Source: Pomacea canaliculata
Lineage: Eukaryota > Mollusca > Gastropoda > Architaenioglossa > Ampullariidae
NCBI RefSeq assembly: GCF_003073045.1
Contig: NC_037603.1
Location: 18,420,192 to 18,484,191, forward strand
Reading direction: 5' to 3'
DNA length: 64,000 bases
Part shown: positions 35,901 through 47,900 of the stretch, one piece after another
Layout: each line of letters starts with the position of its first letter
Numbering within the stretch: position 1 is the stretch's first letter
Position numbers and translations under genes: made by a program
Notes under the pieces: generated by a model
What the model was told of the DNA's origin: nothing
Databases searched by the model: none
The model's input: only the letters and a program-made list of their open reading frames with translations

Positions 35901-38900
35901 CAGACGCCTTGTGTAGCTGACAATCCTTACATAGACCTTCAAGGAATGTCCACATCATTGGGTGATGACAGGAGAAGAGAGATTGAAGGGCGTGATGCCA
36001 ACCCTCCACAGAGTTGTTTGTTCGTGCAACACCGCCGATGACGTCCAGGTATTTGTTCCAAGTGTCTGTAGGGAATAAAGCTGAAGCGTAGTTATCCCCT
36101 CTACCGCGCAGTCTGTGGCCCCGTATGTACGTATGCTCGAAGTAGGATAGAAGTTCCGGCATGCGATCATGTTGTGGCATTGACTCTGCAAGCAATTCGA
36201 AGGAATCGACAATGTCTTCCTCACGTACATAATCCAGTGCTGGGAGGCATCTGACCATTCCACGTAACTCGTCGTTTTCGTCATAGTCACTTCTCATACC
36301 CAGTTCAGTGACTTTGCGTAATACCGCTTGACTTAAGTGAAAGTAACATCCCGTTACTCTACAGGACTGAAACTTCTCTCGAAAAGCAGTCATCACAGCT
36401 TTCTCAAAGTCTGTTACTATAGTCTCTGGAGCTGACTTAGGCATTAGCTCTCTAACTGCATCCAACAATCTATTATAGGTTGCACTTGATTTGTCCTGAA
36501 GCAAGCAGTACAGCACCGGCGGAATCACTCCTTGCGCAAATTAGAAATGAATTGTGTAGAGTTGGTAGAATAAACTGGGGACAACTTTGAAAGTACCATC
36601 TGCGAACCAGCAGTTGCTGCGTCCGAGCCAATCTAGTAATTGTCTGTCACCGAAAACTAGAAAGCGACTATTGTTGCTTGTCCCCATGGAGTCGTATAAT
36701 AGAAACTCCTTTTATAATGCTGGTACTTCAAACATTGCATCAGCAGGAAGAGGTGGCAAAGCTCCGCCAACATCTTTGTTTCTGAGTCTCTCACGATGTC
36801 GGATAAGAGTCCTGTTTATAGTACTTTTACTTGGTAGAGCCATGAGAACAGATGGAGGTAAGTTGACACTAACTGCAGCTTGACAAGCCCCCACCATTGT
36901 TGTTGATTCAGTCATCTTCTCCTTCATTTTTCCCACTGCATTCTTTGCCATTGCCTTCTCTTTGTTGCACTCATGATTGTGAGTAGATAACTGCTTGATT
37001 ATTTCATTTTCAGCTGTCACTAACGTGACCGGACACTTGAGTGATTGATGCTTGGTACATCTCCAGTTCATGTTTCTGTTTAGCGCCTTCTTGAGCCAGA
37101 ATTCATATCCATCATGAACTAGTATAGATCTACCTTTACCACTTATTATGAACTCCAGAGGCATTTCTCTCACGGTTATATTTCAAGCTCACAGAACTGT
37201 CGTTCAACGAAGAATAAAAATATCTTACTAACTCAATACTTTTATAGAGGCATTAAACAATGCTTTATAGAAGAATCAGTGATTAGAAATCACATATCAC
37301 ACATTGCTCTATACAGTGTGGGAATGACGTATTCTAATTCAATGCTTTGACAGAAGCATTATGTAATGCTTTGAAAGAAGCATTACATAATGCTTTATAA
37401 AGGATTAAGTGTCTGGGGATGAAGTTTCGGGGATTAAAAGTCTAGGGGATGAAGTGTCGGGGATTAAGTGCTTAGGGATTAAAAGTCTAGGGGATGAAGT
37501 GTCTGGGGATTAAGTGACTGGACACCGTTTGTATATATCAAAATTATAGAGATTGCATCAGATAAAATTTTAGAGAATTTATGGTTATGTGTATTCCCAT
37601 TTGTTTATGTGTAAACTTGGGCCTATACTTTGTGTGTTTGCTAGTTGTGCTATTTCATTAGACGTGAAGGAGTAGAACAGCTGACTTGTGAAAATTTTTT
37701 GAGGAGTGTGTATTATGGATCTGTATCGGGTGGTTACATTGAAAGCCTGCACCGAACCATGAGTATTGTTCATACGCCTAGATTTTTCCAATTCCGTGAC
37801 TGGCCAGAAAGTATCCTTTTCAAATAATTGTTTTGATGATAATGTATTGGTACTTTCTATACTGGTTATTTTTTTGGCTTTATTTGTGTGTTGCTGTAAG
37901 CTCAAAGGAGAAATATTTTAAGAATCTTAGACAAAATATATATATTAGTTTTAGGAAAAAAAGTTCATCCCATTAAAAAGTTTTAAAAAGTTATCCATTT
38001 GTGAAGAATGTCTAATGTGAACATATTGAAAGATGGCATTTGCAATTCTGCTTCAAATTTTTCAGACGCATAGTTTCATAGGCTCTGAGATAACACCAAA
38101 AGCAAGTGAAAAATCAGCATAAATGGAGATTGCTAATGATGAAGTATGGTCATGTTGGTGAAAACCAACAAACAAAAGCTGGAACAATTTGTTTCTTTAA
38201 TAATAACTTTCTTTAACTTTAAGCTCAGCTGTGAAAAATGATTTTTCAGCCCAGCTGCACCGATTTATGGCAAATTTGATAGACACAAGACATAAACTGG
38301 ATGACAAGACTGTTCTGTACATGCCTTTTGAAGGTGGGGAAAAAAATATTTTGGATCCGACAGAAAGAGCAGCACTAGTGGAGCAGTTAGCACAGGATAA
38401 AGAATATGTGAACAGGATGGAAGGTAAATAAGTCACCTCAAATGAGCTGCACTGCAACAAGTGTAAATTTTATAACATAAATAAATAGAGAAATAGTTAA
38501 GAGCAAAGTGTTTAGTCCAATATATTTTGTAACTGGGCTGATCCACTTTACATGGCACAATACTGTGGCCAGAACATTGGTGAAGCATGGCTTCTACAGC
38601 CTTAGTGCAAATCAGCCCATTGCTGTCTGCTGTTAAAGGGAAGAGGAAAGATGTTTCCATGGAGAAGTTTTTGACTAAAATTCTAGCCCTTACACATCAA
38701 GTTTGCTACTTAATCTAATTTCCTGCATTTTATTTTTTTTCCCCTACTTATCTACTACAGCAATGGTTCTCAAAAATATTTCAGACTGCGGACCACTTTA
38801 CTAAAGTAAAAAATATGGTGGTCCAGCAAGGCCTAAAATGACTCTGTAACAAGAATTACAAATTTAAATTGTCACATTTGTTTCATTACAATTCAAAACT

Positions 38901-41900
38901 AAATGTACTTTTGTAACAGTAGTATTATAATAAGTTTACATAAAATTACATCACAAAGTGCACAAAAATTAAAAATATGGAAGTGTACTGCATTGCTAAA
39001 GGTAACGGATGACACGGTTAAATGATACAATGCTCTCGCTGTGACATAAAGACTTAGTTGGTAAGCAAGCGTTTTATGTGAATGAGCAGTTGGGCATCGA
39101 TAAAATTAAAACTTGTGTAAAATCAATACTGGACTAATTAGTGTATCTGGCGATTTAAAGATCACTTTGCTGACATATGATGACTGTCAGCCCCGGACCA
39201 CCTGACTTAGGCGTGCGGCCCACGTGAGGTCTGTGGACCACACTTTGAGAACCACTGTACTACACAACCACATTTAGCAAACATTGGAGTCCACAAAAGA
39301 CTCTGCTTTATTACAAAAATAATCTCTTCAGTGTGTAGGCAACTTTGGATTGGATGTGGTCTCATCATATGTGTTCTATTTCACAACTGCTTTTGTTCTG
39401 GATTTTAAAGTGCACGGGATGACACCCGTTTCATTCATCTGAGTAGTAGTTTATGTCATCTATTCTGCAAAGACAAGCTTACAACATTTGTGCTGAGTGA
39501 CGTGCATGCACCCACATACAGAGTTAAAATGGGTTTGTTTATTTATATGTTTGTACCAATTCTATTCATACCTATTGCCTACACTTCTGATATCTTGAAC
39601 CTAATTTACTAATGCCTTATTCTACATATGTTACCAAGTACTATCAACTAATCGGAAGGTAAGGCAATCTATTTTGTTTAGAGCTCATCTAAAATATATA
39701 TATATACACAGGATTAAGAATTTTTTTGTCTACTTTATTTCTATAATTTATTCAAGATGAATTGTAAAGGCAGGTAATCAGAATAATTTTCATAATAAAT
39801 TGCAATTTACATTTCCACTTCTCATGCCGGGGGTGAATACCCAGCCTCTCTCTGGCTGAGTGACAAAGCTGACCCACCCCTTTTCTTATGCTTTTCTTTT
39901 TTTCCATTACCTGGCCCTCTCATCTATTTTCTTCTAATCAAACATCTCCCTGTCGTACTACAGTTTTATCTTTCCCGTCTTCTGTCTACACTGGTCTTTC
40001 TCCTGTCTTCTTGTTTCCCATCATACCTTTCTTTGAATGTCTTTCTTTTGCTCTGTGGCCTCCCTTAGGTCCCTTTGTTTAGAGTTCATTTCATTATATG
40101 CATATAGGATTAACTAAACATTTTGTTTTCTACTTTATTTCTATGATTTATTCAAGACGAATTGCAAAGGCAGGTGATCAGAATAATTTTTATAAAAACA
40201 TTGCAATTTACATCATAGATGATTAAATGGTTTATTGATACTTATATTTTACTGGTGTTTAGATAGCATTTTTTGTTCAGGCTTTGTACTAGTAGTAGTA
40301 TACTGCTTAGTGCAGGGTGACCCATGTTGGGGAAGGATGGGATCCTAGAAGTTGAGGTCCCTGATGGGTTGCGGCCCATGATACACCTACAAGCTGCCAG
40401 GCTGGATATTCAACAGGTAGAGCCTCTCCCTCTACTCTAGCTTCTCCTTGGACCCTTCCTGCTCCAGAGATTCGTCTTGATCTTACAGCCTTTAAAGAAG
40501 GGGACACTAGTGACCTCATTTTTCTCTGACTATCCTGGAATCTGTTCTATCTTTTGACCACCCTCTTGTGGTCCAGTTTCATACAGTTCATGCAGCACTC
40601 ATTCATTGTAACAATGACTTTGTTTTTATTTAGGCTCCTGGCCATGCTGGTATCTCAGGCAATGTTCGAGCAGACCAGGCTGCCAAGGCTGCATGTCAGT
40701 CCCCTGGCAAATTACACTTGTTGATATCATCAGATTGAAAACCTATTTTCTCTTCCTACTTTTAGTCCCTATGGCAATGCAACTGGGACACTCTGGGCCA
40801 AAATAAATTACTTGCCACCCTTCCCAGTCTTTCCGACCGCCTATCTTTATGCCATCCTGTTAGGCGGGAGGAGGGGATCCTTGCTAGATTAAAGTTAGAA
40901 TACACCTCTGCCATGCAAGGACAACTCTTATGAGGTGAGCCACCATCCAGTTTGTCCATGGTGTAAAGGAAGTTGTGTGGTACATGTTATGATTGTTTGT
41001 CCTGAGCTCCAGAGTATCTGATGGCAGTTTTTTACAGAAAATCCTTTGTTTTCTTTGTTCATGTCCTTCCCATTGACAGCAGTTTTTACATTGTTAAAGA
41101 GGATAGGACTTTACCATCAGATTTAAGAATTTTTATGTCGTGATAACTGTTGTCTTTTGGTTTTTTGGTTTGTTGGTGGGCTTTTTGGGCTACATCACTC
41201 CTTTTTACACACTCTTTTACATATTGTTTACTTCTTGTGTTGACCTTTTAAAGAATGTTATGGTTATATCACTTGGGGGGGTTTGGTCTCTAAACTTTTA
41301 AAGTTGAGATTACTTTTTATTGCCTTGATATAGCCCTAGTTGCTGGCACGGCGTTAAAAACAAACAAACAGACTTCAAGTTTGACAACAGAACAAAACAC
41401 CTTATGGTGAAATGGCATATGTATCCCCACACTTGAGGATGGTCAGAACCAGAAACCTTGTGGTGAGCAGGTCTGGTGTTGGGGAGAAAGGAGGAGGAAA
41501 TGAGCATGCTGTGTTGTGGAGAACTAGGTGCATGGAAAAAAAGGACCCATCATGTTGTGGCAAACGGTGCAGGCACCACTTTTTACTCTCTATACAAAAA
41601 TGCAAGCGATATCTCACCTTCTCTAGGATTACTTGCCTCACTCACCACAGCTGGCCAAGGCAAAGAAGGGTTCACAGGGTGTAGGTAAACAAAGTTATGC
41701 CAGCAGTCCACATGATCTCAAACAAGCACTCTCATTACAGCTCAGATATTTAGTTCCTAGATGTTTGTATGATATTTTCTTCATGAATGTTGAATTTTAA
41801 TTTTGGTGACTGTGCTCACGTTACTCTAAGTCAAGGCTTTTTGCAGGGCCATATACAGTCGGACCTCGAAAAGTAAAACTCAAAGGGACCTGAAAAAAAA

Positions 41901-44900
41901 ATGGACTTACAGAGTTTTCGAGTTAGGGAAAATGGCGTAATAGGTGTAGGTATTTGGCTGGAAACTAACAATTAATTCGATATAGGGAGGTTTTCGACTT
42001 AGGAAAGGTCAGCTTATCGAGGTCCGACTGTACCTCAATTTTTGATTGTTCTCTTTCTGTGCCTATGCTTTTACCTGTAAACCTATTTTTCCACTAAACA
42101 AATAGTTGCCTGTTGTTCTTCTAGTCATCTTGCCTGAGGGATTTTTGCTTTGTGGAATTACATGTCTCCATTTCTCTGTAGTTATTTTTGTTTCTGATCT
42201 ACAGATCATGCATTCTTTACATTTTCTCACCTGTGTGCCATATGCTTTGCCACCACATTTTCTAATACATGTTGACATTTTGGATCTTTGTATGCACACC
42301 ACTTTGACTCACTTGTGATGAAAAGTATGCTTATTCCTTCAAAACTTTTGACTGAAGAAGCACGGACCATTCCTCTTTCTTAAAATTTAAGCTAGGTGGC
42401 TGTAGATCAGCTTATTTTGATGCAGTTCATATTTTAGTGAGGTATGGTATAATACAACATAAACTACACCATTTAAATGGTTGTCAAACGCATCTGCACA
42501 GTAATAAAGATATCCCTACTATATTTTGCAAATATGTTGTGCACATAGTCTGTAATGAAATGATAACACTCTCAAACTTCCTAATACATTATAAAAAATG
42601 TAGAAGCACACAATTAATCATCATATATTTCTATGCTGTGAAAAGCCAGTTTCCTCTGGACCTACAGGTTTGACTGAGGTTTAATTAAAAATAAAGTGCA
42701 ATATAAATCACAAATCTACAAAACTTTATAAAAATTACATAAAACCTTAAGGAAATATTGTGACAACAGTAATATAAACAAGGTATACCCCCACATTACT
42801 AAAATGTGAATTACATAACGACATTTTCTGCACCCACCTAGTTTTAATTTATATAAAGAAGGAAGGCCCAAGCTTTTTCAGTCAAAAATTTCTAGGAATA
42901 TGACAAATCTCATAAACTGAAAAAAGCCCAGGAAAATACTGTCTTGCAAGTTACATGCTTACCTTAAATATATCAATAATAATTGAAAAATCACATTGTT
43001 ATTAAAATTTGATAATATCAAGTACAGTTAAGCTTTGGTATCAGAATATAATTCTGTAGTATCATCACAAGACAAAACTCAGTCTTCGTTTGTAAATACT
43101 TGATTTATCTCCCTTTTGTGTTCAACACTATCAACCCCATCCATCATCTACTGACTGATTCTATCCCCCGTCCCTTGCTTATTATCCTTATCAACATTTC
43201 TGTCAGGGCCAGAGGTCACTGTCCTCACACTCTGAGTCACTGGCATGTATACCACACTATGGCCAAATACATAGCCTGGGACACTGACTTCCTTAGTAGA
43301 TAATGCCTAGATACCACAATTAAACTCCTCAGAGAAGAATTGTTTCGATAAATATTCTGATAATTGAACTGCATTTCCATTATTCCTATGGAAACAATTC
43401 CTATATTATTCCTGAATGCTTAGTGAGGTTTACACACATAATATTGACATGTCTATCAAATAGGTCAAAATAATTTAAAAGAAGAGAAAAGACAGTAAAT
43501 TTATAATTGACCTTTTAATAAAATAAAAGTTGAGATTATTCAAGAAAATTCCATGCCTTGTACATTCAAGCAGTGAAGGTTCTTGGCATAGACGCTGTCT
43601 GCATAGTGTTTTTGGATCTGTTGATGCATCATGTTAATTCTGAATTTAATTTTTCAATTTAGTTTTAAGAAATATGTTTTCATCCTGAAATTTAGTGTTT
43701 CCAGTAGTAGGGTCGGGTTTTTGAAAATATCTGTTTCTTTTTGCAGGAATTTATACACATATGCTTCCAGTCCTGAGGTTTGATTGTAATATATGCTGTT
43801 CAGAAAATTGAAAATGTTGTGGGTACAATTTTCAAATCCAAGTTACACAGTATCAGGGTGTATTTTCTTTGTTTATAACAGCATGTGTAATCCACTGGAC
43901 CCGGCAGGTTAAAGATCTCCTTTCATCAAAAGGTCACGGTGCAATATCAGAAAATGCAGGTCCTTTGGAGGAAATTGAATATTGGAAGAACAGATGTGCT
44001 GACCTTGCTGGTGTACGCAAACAGCTTGAAAGCCCAATGGTTCTATTTATCATCGACATGTTGGCACATGCCAAATCTGATTATGTCACCACTTTTAAGA
44101 AGCAAGCGTCAGAATTAAAGGTAATGCACCAGTGAAAAAAGTTATTTAGTGTTAAAGATTCCCAAGTAAAATGGGCTTTTGATGGATATAGATATACAGC
44201 ATGATTAGTGTCTTTCATTTCAAGTTGTAAGCCTTCTAGTATTGGCATGCACAGATGGATCCCTTTTAAGATTCCTGTAGTATATGGACTAGTATATGAA
44301 AAAGTTTGTTTTTCTACTTTCTTCCAGTATTGGGACGGTTCTATTTTATCAAATTGCATATACTTTATTATAGTACTTAATTGACATACTAGATGAACTC
44401 CTTTAAAAAAAGTCTAGATGATGGCAAAACAATGACTTGTTTAGTCTTTTGGTATTAAATATAAAAGTCTTTTATTATTGATGAAAATTTTTTCCTGTTG
44501 CTTGTGCCTAAAAATATATAGAGGCTTGATTTTGTTAGTTGTGACATAAACTAAATGCTGGTCAGATGTTCTGTCCTGGCACAGATTTTCATTAGTTTCT
44601 TATATTGGAAAATTTTGGAAGAAATCTTTTGATGGAAATCAGGTAAAGATATTGTAGAAGGTAAGACTGGTTCTTGACAACCGCTTTCATTTGACTTATT
44701 GACTGTATGAGACTGGTTGATGAAAGGCTATCTGTTGTTGAGCCATTTTCAATTGCTATGCTGAGATTTGAATTACAGGCATATAAAAAATGCAGTGAAT
44801 TGCACCAGACTGTATCTTCAATTCTGGCCAATTGCAGATGGGGTCCAAACAGGCAGAAACCAATTATAGGTTTGTGTCTGTACTGAAAGAATCATGTCAC

Positions 44901-47900
44901 CATTTGGCAGAGGCCACACCTTCAGAAATCCCAACCATGATGCCTAAGATTCTCAAGACTCTTCGAATGATTTGGGTGACCTCTGAATTCTACAATACCG
45001 TGGATTTAATAACAGGCTTTTTACAGAAGGTATGAAGTCTGTATATACAACTTCCATTTAATTTAGTATATCTGTTTGGTTTTTGATATGTAGTGCAGTT
45101 TACCTTGATGAGAAGATGAAGCTATTCATATGATGCTTAGAGAATAATTCATGTTTAGGAATACCTATGAAGAAGCTAAACAAGCATACATAAAATAATA
45201 TGAATGATACAGATTACCCTGAAATAAGTACAAGCATTATGCCATGGGATTGAGAGCATAATGGGGGAAAATCCCAGGATGTTTTTAACTGAAAAGTATT
45301 TATATAGTATATGGGAATTTTAATTGCCAATAAAATTTTCACTTCAGTTAAGCAATGAAATTATCAAACGTTGTTGTGAGTCCATCAACATAGACAAGGT
45401 CTTTCAAGGATACGTCATCAGCAGCAGAAAGACCCTGAACACTTGCATCGATTGCTGCACATCATGGGAGGAAGTATATGACAAGGTGACTGATTTGTAC
45501 TGCAAAATGGTGGGGTATACAACTTTGAACTTATAATATTTACTTGTGTAGTGTCATCTATTTTTTTTTTAATAGGCAACCTTGGGGAAATGTAAATCAT
45601 AATAATTTTTAAATATAACTTTGAGCTTAGAAAAATTAATGTGCACTGAGGTTAAAACTTTTTACATCCTTATTGGAATGCATAGGCTTGTTTAAGTTTC
45701 TATAAAACCAGCTCTGTTGGTTTTGACTTGTCTTTTTTCATTGTTTTTTTTTTCTGGCTTGCTTGCAGACAGCTTCCATCCACCATAAGTTTTCTGGACT
45801 TCAATGGAATCTTGACAGAGATGCTGTCTTGTCTCAAGTTAATGGATTTATTCAGAGATGCAAGGATTTACTGGAGGTAAGCTATTGTAGCATTTTTATA
45901 AAATTACAAAATAGGGAGTTTAGATAGATGAGAGTTTGTTGTAGATGTGGGATGCCAGTAAAACATGATTAATACTAGTAGTACTAATTTACGTAAAAAT
46001 TGTCAAATTAAAATCATTTATTTTAAAAAATTGAGGTTGTGATCAGATATATAGCATGTATGTGCATATATATTTTTTGTACAATACCATTCGCACAAAG
46101 TAAAAAAGTTTTTCGTATTATTGCATTTTTTATATTCTGGACCTCAGATTATTAGTCTCTAACTGCTGAAGATGTTGCAGGTTTTTTATTTCCTGTCATG
46201 CTTTCCATAGCATCATATGACTGCAACAGTGTATGCTACTTTTTAAGGTCTGTGAAGCACAGGAAGTTTTTGCTCGTTTTGAGGATGGATATCAGAAACC
46301 AATGCCACAGTTTGGAGGCCGTCGAGGCCTCGACATTGTACGGTCTCTCAAATCTGTGGAAACACTGTTTGATCACAGCATGAAGATCCTTGCAGTTCAC
46401 AAAAGATCGATTTTGGATGTCAGATCTACTACTTGGCATGAAGATTTCAGCAAGTAAGATGTCTTGTTATGGATTCTATAGTTAGGATTCTATAGTTCTT
46501 AAAATGCAAATATGTGCTGCTAAACATGTTTGTACTCTCTGCGCTACTAATTTACATCATTGCTGCTATTTCAACACATTACATGCAGTTCTTAGTTCAC
46601 AAAACAGCAGTTTTTACCTTATGAAGCTCATGCTTTCTAGTAATTCATTGGAAAATGTTACTATTTGTTTAAATAAGGAGTTGAAAGGATTGGTAAATAA
46701 CTGTTTTATGAGGGAGCAAATTTATAAATAAGTTCCTTCCCTTAGACTACAAGTGTAAATTTGAAAGTTTTGGGATTGTTCCAGCATGCCCAACAACTTT
46801 TATTACAGTGAGAAAAAATAAATTATGCAGTAAAGCCTCTTTATTAAGACCTTACCAATATGCCGCCCCACCTCTCTTATGACCCAAAAAGTTTTCTCAG
46901 ATGTATTTTTCTATGTAAATATCATCTCTAGTACAACTATCTCCCCAATCCAATTTATGACTGACAGTTTATTCTTTATTACAACTATTTTTTGCAATTT
47001 TAAATACATTTTAAAATGTACTTCTTCTTGCAGGCTGCTAACCATATATTACAATTTTCTGCAGAAATCATGTAAAATAAGTACATTTTGAAAGACATTG
47101 CTTGTTGTATGGGTCACCTAGCTGTCATTTCAACCTAAACCATATCGCTTCAGTCAAAGCTACCATATTGTCCCAACACTGAGCCATGAAATGTGTGTCA
47201 AGATTGAAAGGTGTTTCTGAATGACATGTAGTAACATGTATGTATTTGAATGATGTGTAATGAGATCTGTGTTTTGTAATGATGTCTAATATATGCAGTG
47301 AATAATAGCATTTGAAAAAAATACATAAAAAGCAACAGAAATGATCAGGCTTAGGAAAAATCACTATGCAGCAGTAAAATTTGTACGACTATGTGCAGGT
47401 ATTATACAAGGTTATCAAAGAAGTTTTCTATTAAATATAGTGGATATATTCAGTGTTGATGGTTCTTATTTCTCTTTTAACAGGTTTCGCAAAGTGATGA
47501 AAGATCTTGAGATTATGATACAGAATTTATTACTATCAATATTTGAAACAGTTACTACTGTTGAGCAGGGTATAGAAATTCTGGATGTTTTCATGCACTT
47601 TGAAAACCATGAGGTAAATAGAATTTTATGTCACGCTATTAATCCTTTTAATTAAAAAATGAAGTATGAGCGACAGACATGCAAACTCAAATAGCATGCA
47701 TGCATCTTTCCTTTCTGGTCCCTCAGTCCATCATTTTGAATTGCATGCCATCTTCTCCAATGGTTTGACCATTACAGTCATTACAGTCTTGAAAACTGAA
47801 ATTTCTTAGTTGGTTTTTATTTATATTTGGGATGTATAGATCATTATAAAAGTCATATTTTTGCTGAAAATAACCCATTTCAGCATTTATAATGTTTTTG

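Larger units (their letters stand above)
35438..37526 (-). mobile_element. MULE-type DNA transposon with tandem-array inverted repeats
   Basis: The 2,089-bp element is bounded by an 8-bp target duplication GTTTGTAT at 35430-35437 and 37527-37534, in the size range of the Mutator superfamily. Its ends are inverted repeats of about 123-125 bp (35438-35560 and 37402-37526). Each is built from about seven copies of a 15-bp unit around CACTTAATCCCC. The transposase lies on the minus strand, antisense to DNAH2, in DNAH2 intron 3. Between the right array and the gene are short palindromes such as aagcattacataatgctt near 37377. Near-identical ends and few lesions suggest a fairly young insertion. Confidence 0.9.

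Noticed and set aside
42063-42302. Cys/Lys-rich minus-strand frame of 79 codons
   Set aside because: The cysteines suggested a zinc finger or transposase tail, but the spacing fits no family I can name and there is no neighbouring coding sequence.
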